From positions 28,962,977 to 29,026,976 of the forward strand of contig OX235271.1 in NCBI GenBank assembly GCA_944472155.2: a stretch of 64,000 nt of DNA, read 5' to 3'. Below the pieces are notes generated by a model that saw only the letters and a program-made list of their open reading frames with translations, searched no databases and had not been told where the DNA came from. Shown here piece after piece: positions 38,401 to 50,400 of the stretch (position 1 is the stretch's first letter; the number at the start of each line of letters is the position of its first letter). The stretch is from Trichobilharzia szidati (taxonomy: Eukaryota; Platyhelminthes; Trematoda; Strigeidida; Schistosomatidae). The position numbers were made by a program, and so were the translations under genes.

Positions 38401-41400
38401 TTCTTCCTCACATTATCTCTTCCATGTGTTACACTCGGACTCAGGATCAGCTCACCAATTCCCAATCGGGTTCCATTCGACGGCCTACCTACCTAGCTTG
38501 TGGTATCACTTGAATGCCTCCTCAGCGCATGTCTATCTCCATTTCCTTTTTCATATATGTTGAGCAATACAGGTTTTTGCCTTTACAAACTCCAAACCAG
38601 CTGGTATTCTGTAATTCCGATGCTTAATGTTCTGATGCGTCGATCAAGAGTTATATTTCTTTTGTCTGACTTAGCACTGTAGAAAACTATTCACTATATA
38701 TTGTTTATTGGCCGAAGAGTAACAGGAAATAGTGTCCCTGGTTACGTCATGCATTCACGTTGGCGAAAAATATTAAGCTAGTATGAAACAGCTGAGTATT
38801 TTGGCAAGCGATTTTAGTTTGCTGTGAAATCAATCACATCTACACAAACACAAAAGTGTGTTTCCAACTTAGTTTTAATTTAATTTTTCCTGTTGATTGA
38901 AATGTTCGGTCTCTGTATTGACATATTGGACGCTAGCACGGACGCTTCGACGATGTCTAAGGATTACCATACATATCATTTGGTTGAGATGATGATGACT
39001 AATAGTGAAATCCAGGATTCGCGTTTTGTCCTGTGTGAGACTCGTCAGACGGGGATGTACTTTGGTGAGCGGCAGCCGTTATGCCCCAATTGCCGTCTAG
39101 TGGATGATGCTTTGGCGTTTGAAATGTTAAGTACTGGGTTCAGGTCTCATTGGCGGGGGGCGGGGCTACAGGTACATCCAGTTGACGAGTCATATGTGAG
39201 TCCTGAATCCCACTGACAACATGTCCCCAACTTAGTTTTTCTTTGATGTTTCTAACTCTTCTTCTTTTTTTTCTTTCTCTCCTCTCAAAACTTTGTCTTT
39301 CAGAGTTTTATCTGGTTTCCAGTCACGTAAAGCGCATCGTGTTCACGTGAGAGACAAAGATATTCTTAAGTATTTAGGCTTATTTATCATAATAACATTC
39401 ACATATATGATTGCATGGACTGCAATCAATTTGGATTATATTAGTTCTAGTCCATGGGTTGGAGAAGATCATACAGTTATTAAAGGAAGCATGAAACCAC
39501 AATCATCACTATCATCATCATCATCGTCTACATCATCTGTCAGTATGAAACAAGAAGGTTTTATCAAAGTACCAAAACAGAATAACAGAAGTCATTTTGA
39601 AGAGTTGAATTCAAATAATAATTGGGATATTAGTAATAATTATAATAATAATGGTAATGATAATAATAATAATAATCGGAATGGAAGTTTACAAAATCAT
39701 GCGTATTTGGATAATTCAGATGATTCAGTGGATATTATCACTTTTGAAGTTTGTCGTGCCATGTCATGGGATGTTGTCGTGGAATTGGGTAAGTATGTGA
39801 ATCCTCTCCTTCTTTTCGAAATAGACAGAGGTGGTTCTGCTTGCCTTTTTCTGAAGCCATTCTAAAGCCATCTATGAGCTGTATGATGATTCTGTTTCGT
39901 AACCTTGAAGGTCATGAGCTCGGTCTCCCCGATGGGGTCTTGAGAGCGTACTGCTGAAGAGAGTAACAAAATAAGAAGAAATAGTTGTCCGGTACTTCCT
40001 GATTTCCAGTGATTCTCTAACTAATGTCAATCCGTTATCAGATTTAAAATTAATCGAATTCTTTTCGATTCAACACATGAAGGCATCTAAAGAAAGTGCC
40101 TAGGTGGGGTGGTTTACTGTTGGTTACGTACAATGTAATTAATAATTGGTTGACGTTTTGAGCACAACTAATTACTCATAGTGTAACAACAGAAGACAAT
40201 AGTTAGGCAACAGATCGTTTATTAAGGAAAATCAACACATATTTGTAGATTTCAATGTACATTATTGTAGATTATTGTTAGTAGAAAATACAGTCTTTTG
40301 ATTGGTTGTTTCTCACAGAAAGTTAACCTTGCATCTGTTTGTGGCTGTGTCAGATCATCTATAGGCTAACTGTATCCGCCTATGCAAAGCCTTTGTTCTC
40401 ATCATTTTCTCACCACCAATATTGGGGACGTAAACATTGACGTCAATTACTGTCTACCAACTTTGGCTAGCGGCCAGCTCTCACCACAATAGTAATAAAA
40501 TCATCGTATTCACATAACTTCTTAAGTTGCCTTATGCAGCCTTATTCTCTCCTGTTATTTTATTTTTAAAGTATAATTTTTCTGTGTATCTGAGATTATT
40601 ATTGACTCGGCGGACGAAGACTCTTGGGAAAAATTTAGGAGCAGTAATGCAGAATAATGAAAATAGTATAAATAATAAAGGAATTCAAGGCCTAAGCAGT
40701 ACTGCCATATAAAGAAGGAATATCATAGGCCTTATATAGGATTCTTAATAAAACGGAAATTAGATTAGAGTGGCATTTAAATCAAGCAGCAAACACTCTC
40801 TCAGAGACAGATTTCGTCGGCTTAAGGTAAGGCACTGATAAATCCGATTAAGAAAAATAATTGTGAGGTCAGTTACATAGGTCGAACTACTAGTAGACTT
40901 GGATCAGTTAAGTTATCGAAACCTCAACTGAGTTAAGTTAATTAATGAAGAAAAAAGCTCGACCCCACTGCATTGCATTCACTAGATTGTCAGCGTAACG
41001 CCTACGCATCTGTAGCCAACTTACTCGCTCCCTGATTGGTAGATTCCAGTTTGCTGAAAATTAAAGTTAATCAGTTGATTATTATAGGCATTCATTATCC
41101 ACTGCTGTGTATACATTAATTGTAAGATTCATATGACAATGTTTTTATTATTATTATTTTTGTTATTGCCAAATACCAAACCTTAGTGATCTGCACTTCA
41201 GCAACTGTCATGTGTCATAAGTAAATTAACATCATCATAACATGAGAGAAAACAGAAGACCAAAACATTGTAACTTTACTGTCTGATTATACAATTAGGA
41301 TAAAATAAAGACAATGTTGGCTTTGTGACAAATTTTATATATGAGGGAAACAGTGATGATAAGGAATCTAGCGTTTTCTTTGGAAAAGTTGTATAATTCA

Positions 41401-44400
41401 AATAGGAATTATTTTATTATTATTATTTTTGACTCCTTACTTCCCAAGTGGAACAGAGCGTTTGGGCAACACATTCCCATTTGTGAATAGATTTTCTGCT
41501 GTCATTTTCAATTGGCTCCATGATTAGTCTGAAACCTTTCAGATCCTCACCTGATGATCTCCCCCCCACTTCACCAACCTTGGACACACGCCCAACTCAT
41601 CGTTCCCTATTCGGGTCTCATGTGATGGCTGTGGTGGTGTGTTTTATGTAACTTGAGTGTCTCCTCATCTCATGTCTGATTCTTCTCTATTTCATCATTC
41701 TGCATATCTGGTTCGCTGTCAGAGGAGTTCCTTTTTGCTTGGTTATCCTTTCTGACTGACCATGTCATCTTCACTGTCCAGTTGCCAGTGAAGACAACTG
41801 TTAGTAAACGTCGTCAGCAGACTCTTGGAAATGCTTTAGATGACTAACTCACCGAATGTGAGGACCGTATAAATGACGTGAAGCAGGAATCGTTGAACAT
41901 TCAAGTGTTGGTTTGTAGAGATTTGATTGGTTGGATCGGGTCCCAGTGGCTTAATGGTATACGAGCTCGCCTTGCAAACCAGAAGGTCCCGGGTTCGAAT
42001 CCCGGTGGGTGCGTACTGATGAAGGGTCCAAAACTAGGACGAAACATCTGTCCAGTACTCCCGGGTTTTCCAATAGTTCTCTAACTAATGTCAGCTCATG
42101 ATGAAAATCTTTGAACAGTTGTCAGTTTCTTCAGCATCTCAGGTGTATCCAGTTGATGATTGTCAACTGGATAAAAAAAAGTCTATTATTTGACTTAGAT
42201 TGTTCTTGTATTCATGTTTATGTACTTTAATTTGATGAAGTTGGTTGGTTTTCACTCAAAATGACCAGCAGAACTTGGGATTAGATTAAACTGTTATTGT
42301 CCAGTTTTTAAATTTTCAGTTAATACCAGTTGATTTCACATTTGTAGCAAGTTGTACTCACTATTTTTGAAAGAGAAAAGTCTTATCCACTTTCATCCAG
42401 AAATCTGTTTGTTTTGGAATTAGAATGATAAAACTCTGAAGCTGGCAGTCCTTTTAATGGTAAGGTTTATCGCTATTTTTTCCCTGGAATTATCTTTGGG
42501 GCGGTGGTAGAATACCAGCCAATCTGATAAGTACGTGGTTCAGGCCGATGTACTCCTGAACTTTACCTAGTCGGGCAGTAAACTGGGTAAAGAGAGAAGG
42601 TTGGGCGTGGGACTAGCGGTTGCAATCCGTAAAACAAAAAAGCTTCTCCACTACTGGAAATTCAAAACTCAAGCATGTTCTTCTCAGAATAAAGAGGAAG
42701 AACAGTTAGTCAGCATCAGTTGTGACTTGAATAAATTAAGAGAAGAGAGAGCCAGTAAGTTAGAGGGTTGTGCGTCGGTGGTGCAGAGGTAGAATGCTTT
42801 CCAACGACGTAGGTGGTTCGGGATTCAATCCCCGACTGATGCACTCTTTTAACTCGCTAAGCCAATAATAAGACTGATAAAAAGGGAATGTTGGGCACAC
42901 CACTGCTACCGAAACTTCAAGCCTCTATCTTGAAGCCCTATTTTCCACTGGGGTAGAAAGTTCGGCCATCTAGATGAAATGCGTGTGTATGTATTGTACG
43001 TTTTATTGCATGGTTTCACAATGAGTAATTCAGTCTATTTTCATTCTTATATTTTTTTACCACAGCTGAATTCATTATTCTGGCAATCAGTATTCATTAT
43101 TGTCGATTAGTTCGCACAGCTCCAACAGAATACAATGAAACTCAATATATTAGTGTAGCATTAATCATTGAAATGACAGTTTCTGGTTTATTACATTTAC
43201 TAAGGTAAGCCAATGTTGTAATTTTATACATATACTCATACTACTGTTATATGATATAAATAGTTAAACCAGATTATTAAAATAATAGTAGCACTAGCTC
43301 ATAGTACAGCATACTACTCAGCAATGTTCTATAGCAAAGTATTTACTCTTTAGGTAGAACGTGCGAGTGTAGTAATAATCGATAATAATATACCATTTGT
43401 AGCAGTACTGTTATTCTATCTAAGTCATGCTCGTATAATCTTTAGTGTTTTTCCTCTATTTCTTTTGAAAAATCCATAATAATAAGTGGGTTGAAACTCA
43501 ATTTGAAAGTGGTGAGCATGCGTACAAATTGTGGTTCAAGGATATCATTGGATTATATTAATAAAACACGTAAAACAGAGTAAATGTGATGCATTCTTGT
43601 GTATGGAAAATGATAAATAAGTGTTTAACGAGTCAAGATCACAGGTAAGAGTATAAGGAAAACAGGGTTTGAGAAAATACTATTAAATAGATTGAATCTT
43701 GGTTCTAAAATTGGATTACCAAGGCAGGTTCGAAGTAATATTAAGTAATTTCTTAACACAAAACGAGTTTAAGCCTTTTTGTAGCTAAGTATATAGCCGA
43801 AACCTGTTATATATATATTTCCCACAAACTGGAAGATATGCAAGCGAAAAGCAACAAGTTGGCAGAACAAGCATCCAGAAAAGATAGGACTTCAGGTGAA
43901 CATAGAGAAAACAGAGGTAATGAAGATTCTTGGGCAACACCATCAATAGAAACAACAACAGGCAACGATCAGCATAAATGGGAGGAACCTGAAAGAAACA
44001 ACTTCCTTCACCTACCTAGCTGGGAAGCATCGTTTCGAATACAGGCGGACGGGACTGACGAGGATATCAAAGCAAGGATCATCGGGAAAGCAAGACAAGC
44101 TTTCACTGCTCTCAAGTCTGTGAGGAGGTCAACAGCACTCAGCACGAAATTGGAAATAAGATCTGGATTTTCAACTCCAATGTGAAGTCAGTCAGTGCTA
44201 CTCACCATACGGATCAGAGACTTGGCCAGCGCATCATAAAGAGCATCTCAAACAAACTACACACCTTCACTAACAGTTGTCTTCGCTCAATACCACTCAA
44301 GATCAGATGGCCGGCCGGCCAGAAAAGATCAGCAACAGGGTGGGATCTCTGGTAATGAACGAACCAACACAGCAGGAACCGATTGTGAAACAAATAGGCA

Positions 44401-47400
44401 GGAAGAAATTGAGATGGATTGGCTGGCCATACTCTGAGGAAACAAATCATCAAGTGATATCACTAGACAAGCCATTGCTCGAGTGGAACCCGAAAGGGAA
44501 TCGGTGAGTTGGTCGTCAGTGCGAGGGGTGGGTGACTTGAAGGAGGTCATGTGAAGTGAAGAGGAGATGAAAACGTGTGGGCAGACTTGGAGCCAGGTGG
44601 AGACTGTAGCAGAGAACCGAACGCCATGGAGACGCACGGCAGAAGCCCTATGTTCCTCTAGAAATTAAAGGAAACAATAATATATATATATATATACAGG
44701 TTTTAAAGCACTATTGGAATAAACGTTTTGAGTTAAATCACAATGTGGAATTAAAAATTGCTATTGACTTTGGCGGGTTTCCAGTGCTTAATTAAAACAT
44801 GTGTATCAAGCTAGTAGTGAATAATACTACAAAGGCGAGTTTGAAAAGATTCTCATCGATGCATAAATGTCCTGTAATAATCATGCATCAAAAACAGGCT
44901 TGTCTGTCACTGAGTTGTCATGATCAATCACATCTGCGATTTGTAAATGAGTTTCTGATCGTATTTCACAGTTGGCTCTTGGGCTAATTTATTAAAAAAA
45001 TAACATTGTTACGAGTATGTTACAATCAAGTGTATCTTTTGGGATAAGAGAAGATATAATAATAATAATTTGCTTTATTCCAAAACAGTACTTGTGATAC
45101 AGAATGGAATTCTCAGCATTTTTACTACAGTATTGCATCCAGTTAGTACATTATCAATAAATAGAATTCTACATAGATTAAGGAAATCTCAGTTCATTAT
45201 GACAACAACATATTGGCGTGTCCGTAGCAAAGCCAAAGTTGAACAGTGTTTGAAGGTGTTAGAAAAGTAGGTGCTATCATATTTACTGGCGTAAGTGGAA
45301 GAAAGAAACGAAGCAGCACATAACGGAAAAAAGAGAAAAAGAGAGAGAGAAAAGGAAAAGAAAGAAAGAAAATGTTGTACCTATAAATGATATGAATTGG
45401 AAAGACGAGATCCAGTTGTACTACTGACTATTTAATGAATTATAGGTGTCACGCCTAATGCTTTCTTTATCGCACAGAACACGAGCTAAGTAGAGTATGG
45501 TTGAGTTTTTGTACTTGCTGGTGCGAGCATATAGTTTTCTATATAGGCTTCTGGTTTTGCCTGATGAGATGCAAAGGGAGAGTTGTGAGTTAAGAGAGTG
45601 GTGTGAGCTAGATAGAATGGATTTGGCCCATTTTTCACATGAGTCCATGTGCCTGTCAACCAGAAGGCAAAGTTAAACTTTAAGCACCGGTAAGTACCAA
45701 CGGGCAAATGTCCTTGAACGCACCAACAATATGATAAAGACGATTTCTGCGTATAGAATACGCATATTCATGAAAATAATGAAGAATGAAAAGGCATGAA
45801 ACTGTTACACAGGATACTTTTTTTCTGACCTGTGACAAAAATACCTCTCACTTTTCGATTGGAGTTTCAATAGACTAATTTAACCACATTCTGTGCGTGT
45901 AATTATCTAGGTCTTCTAACCCTAACAGTAACTCTAATCTCTCCTTAACCTAACCGTTAGGTGAAAACACCCCTAAACTGACTAACCCTAATCTAACTCG
46001 AACCAAGCCTAATTTCGCCCTTATTGGGTTAACCTAACCCCCAACATGTCCTGAGCCTACATATTAACTTAATTTTTCCCCAACATAAGCTGAAACTCGC
46101 CAAATATCCCATTTAATAACATAACACTTCATCAGGCATATTTTATTCATGATTACGATATTTTAAATACAACTTTTCACTAATTTTCTCACTGGGTGTT
46201 TCCAGGTCATTGGTGCAGTTGCACTTCAATTGGTACTTACTGGTGCCTAAAGTTTAACTTGAAAAAAAGAAATGTTATGAATCAGCGTTTCCAACGTGAT
46301 CTGTCAACCAGACATCTGATCATAATGTAGATTAATGGCTACATCAATGACGTCTGAGACCACTATAAGAACGATGTAGCTCAGAAAATAGGCAAATTTG
46401 TTAAACAGCCGGTAAACAATAGTTGTTCTTGAAGTATGGCTTCTAAGAAATCTAGATGGATATGTTCTAATTTGATCAGTTTTATTACTGTCCTAGCGTC
46501 GGTAGTATAGCGGTTAGGACGCTCGCCCGCCATGCACATGGTCCGGGTTTCGATCCCCGGCCGACGCACTCATTTACCTCTCTAAGCCAGAAATAATGCT
46601 GGTGAAGAGGGAAGGTTGGGCATGAGGCTAGCAACCCCATCCTGTAAAATAAACACTGCTACAGAGACTTCAAGCCACTAGCTTGAAGCCCTATGTTCCA
46701 CTGGGCGACGTGAAGGAAAAATGAAAATATTACTGTCCTATATTTTTATAATTATTACTTCATATTATTACATTAGATGATTTACTCCTTTTTTTACAAT
46801 GAACCAAAATCTTTCATTTAGTTTTCTATATATTTTGTTTTCATTTTCAGGCATTTTATTTGGTACAGTGTTCATCCTGATTATATATTCCTGTTGTATT
46901 TCGCTAGATCGCATATTACAATAACAGTGAACCTTTTGTTAATTTTTGTACCAAAGGTTAGTCAGTCAGTCAGTCATTCACTATATGTTTTCTTTGCTTT
47001 CCTAATCTGTAACTATAATTTTCAGTTGAAATTTTGCTTTTATTTGAATATGTAGAAGAACTTAACAACAATGCAATTAGTGATGTACAGGCATGCAAGT
47101 GAAATTACTATCATTCATTGGTGCGTCGGTGACATAGCGGTTAGGACGCTCACCGACCATGTACATGGTCCGGGGTTCGATCTCCGACCGATGTACTCCT
47201 TTACCTCGCTAAGCCAGTAGTAAGACTAGTAAAGAGGGAAGGTTGGGCAGGAGGCTAGCAACCCCATCCTGTAAAAATAAAAACTGCTACAGAATCTTCA
47301 AGCCTCTATCTTGAAGCCCTATGTTCCACTGGGAACGTGAAGAAAAAAAATTCATTCTTTCACTTCTTGAATGGAATATAAGGCTTCAACAACACAATCC

Positions 47401-50400
47401 CATTCCACTCAGTTCTGTGATATATCAGCCACCTCTACAACTGTCCAGCTTGAAGTTTCTGCAGCAGTGCTTATATTACAGGATGGGGTTGCTAGCTTCA
47501 TGCCCAACCTTTCCTCTTTACCAGCATTATTTCTGGCTTAGAGAGGTAAAGGAGTGCGTTGGTCGGGGATCGAACCCCGGACGTGTGCATGGTTGGCAAG
47601 GGTCCTAACCGCTATACCATTGACGCAGATCGTATACCTTACCTTCTGTATATTATATAGGCCAGCCATAGGTCCTTGTTTAGGTTGATGCCCTGCCACA
47701 CACTTCCTTCTTGTTTACCCTTAATGACTAGCCATCCGATCTTCAGTATCAAGCAAAAGGGGGGGGGGCAGACTGATAGTGGGAATGCTTTTGATGACGT
47801 GCGCTTACGTAGGTGCTGACTCGAGGCAAGTGTCAAAATTCCGTAGATCTCCACAATGACATCCTCATATATGCTTGTTGTGGTTGAAACTCTACTGCCT
47901 GCCTAGATAAGTAAGTAAGTAAGTGAAATAGACGACTACTAATCTTAAGGTCACTTTAACTGGGAGAGCTAGTGGTCCATGAATGGTGTATACGAGTTCT
48001 GATGATTAAGTAATGTGTAGAGTAGCACTAATAGTTTATATATATATATATTATTCGCTTCATTTTGTGTACAGGTTCACTTATTATGAAATTGCTGCGT
48101 AGGTCTTATTTGAAATGTAAGGCTACACCCAGCCTTACTTCATAGCCAACTGATGAATAGAGTAACGTATGTTCAAAATTACATGAGAAAGCTTAATAAA
48201 GTTAACATTCAAGTTTCAGAAAAACAATTAACATTACCTAACAGTTGAATAATTGACCATCGATGCTGATTAGTGAATCACATTTTGGAATTGACTTCCA
48301 GAAGTTCAAAATCATTATTATTATGTTTACTGGTTCCTTTTGTTCCACGTAGAAAGAACATAGGGTTTCAGCGATATATCTCCATGACATTTTATTCTTT
48401 GCAATAACCTTCAACTAGCTCTGCGACTGCCCCCACTATAGCTTACAATATTTCCTCACGCGATATGATCTCCTCCATATCACTATTGGGTTCCCCTCTG
48501 TGGCCCACCTGTAGTGTAGTGCCACTAGAGTGTCTCCTTAGCTAGCGTATGTCCAATCCATCTTCATTTTCTGATGTATATTTTTTTGAGTAATAGGTTT
48601 GGAAGTTGGAGTGAGCATCGTTAATTATAGTATCAACCGAAAACAGTGTCAGAACAATGCCTCACAGACAGTGAAAGGTGGGAATCATCAGGCATTGGAA
48701 CGTACTTCATTGGATACTAAGGAAATGGCTTTGTTATACTGTATCTATGTGCGTCGGTGGCATAGCGGTTAGGACGCTCGCCGACCATGCACATGGTCCG
48801 GGGTTCGATCCCCGGCCGACACACTCCTTTATCTCGCTAAGCCAGAAATAATTCCAGTGAAGAGGAAATGTTGGGCATGAGGCTAGCAACCCAACTCTGT
48901 AAAATAAACACTGCTACAGAACCTTCAGGTCACTAGCTTGGAGCCCTATGTTCCACTGGAGAACATGAAGGAAAAAAAATACTGTATCTATAATCATGGT
49001 TTCAATTTTGAATAGAGTTGAAACTTTGAACTTTCGATGATTCTCAAATTAGAACAAAACAGCCTCATCTCATCACTTTCGAATTCTACTTGTTCTACAG
49101 ATAAACCTCATTTTAAAATCGGTCGTTAGAAAGCACATCAGCTAATGAACTGTTTCAGTGAAGCATTTAGAATAACTCCAGTAATAACTGGTGCGTAAGT
49201 GGTTCGGTGATAGAATGCTTGCCAGCCAGCCAAGTGACAGGTTTGGCTTCAACTTCCAGCGGACACACCTTGCCTAATCCTGGCGTAATTTACTAGCCGG
49301 TAATAAGTTCGGGAAATAGAGAAGGTTGTTGGACATGCTTCTAGGAACTGCTAGTGAGATTCCAAAGTTCGAAGTTTTATGTTCCACTCTTGAATACACG
49401 GAGAGTGAAAAAGGGAAGTTTAACTGAAAATTGTCTTGATGTTTTTTTTAACTTTCATATTTGTGGATAGAATACACACGGTTTATTTTCTTGCTTAAAT
49501 ATCGATTAGACGTAAGTAGTAACTGGGATTATTGACCTGCCTGCTAAATACGTTCTTCTGTTTATCCGAGCGAAAAGAACAAGGTATCTTTGTTAAGCTC
49601 CTTGTTCTTTTCTCTCTAGTCTCTTGTTTATTCTCAGCCATTGAGATATTGGCTGGATATTGTCCAGCGCCAAACATCCCCCAGTCAAGAAAGGCAATTT
49701 CTTAAAATTGTTGTAGGTGTGAGTTAAGTATTATTATATTATTATTGTTCCCTTGGGTTCCTAGTGGAACATAGGGCTTCAACTGCACGTCTCCACTTGC
49801 TTCTGTCTTCTTCTGTACTTTTCACTTGCATCCATCTTAGTCCATACTGTTTCAACTCCTCTTCATACGATCTCCTCCATGTCACCCTTGCACTGACGTC
49901 CCACTCGCCAATTCCCTTTCGGGTTCCACTCGAGCACTGGCCTGACGCGCGATGTCACCCAGCGGCCTCTTCAGCGAGTGTCCAATCCATCTCCACTTTC
50001 TCCTGCATATTTGTTGAGCGATTGGTTCTTGTTTTGTTTGTTCCCATAGTTTCTTGTTGGTGATTCTTTCCAGCCATCTGATCTTCAGTATAGAGCCAGC
50101 GAAGACAGCTGTTGATAAAGGTCTGCAACAGGCTGTTGGAAATATTCTTGGTGACCCGCCGGCCAAGTTTCTGATCCATCCGTATAGAAGAACTGACTGA
50201 CTTGACGTTTGTATTGAAAATCCGAATTTTGTTGTTGATGCTGAGTGAGTGACGAAGATTTCCAGATTGGTTTCAGGTTGATGAATGTGTTTCTCGCCTT
50301 CCCGATTCTCGATTTGACATCCTCGTCCGTTCCTCCTGTAGTTGAGACAATGCTCCCTAGATAAGTGAATGAAGTAACCTCTTTCAAATCCCTCCCGTTG

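Noticed and set aside
39173..39212. Functional plus-strand hammerhead
   Set aside because: Stem II is mostly deleted and GAAA is missing; only a remnant.
39789..39865. Read-through of exon E to a stop at 39865
   Set aside because: The GTAAGT donor at 39789 and the perfect phase and sequence fit with exon F (AEF at the start of TM5) support splicing; the read-through would truncate the receptor before TM5.
48751..48824. tRNA-like sequence with good acceptor and T-arm pairing
   Set aside because: The anticodon arm does not give a normal 7-base loop, the sequence continues into a SINE body with an A-rich tail and is flanked by a TSD; it is a SINE head, not a tRNA gene. The same applies to 9904, 27780, 35215, 46496 and 47121.
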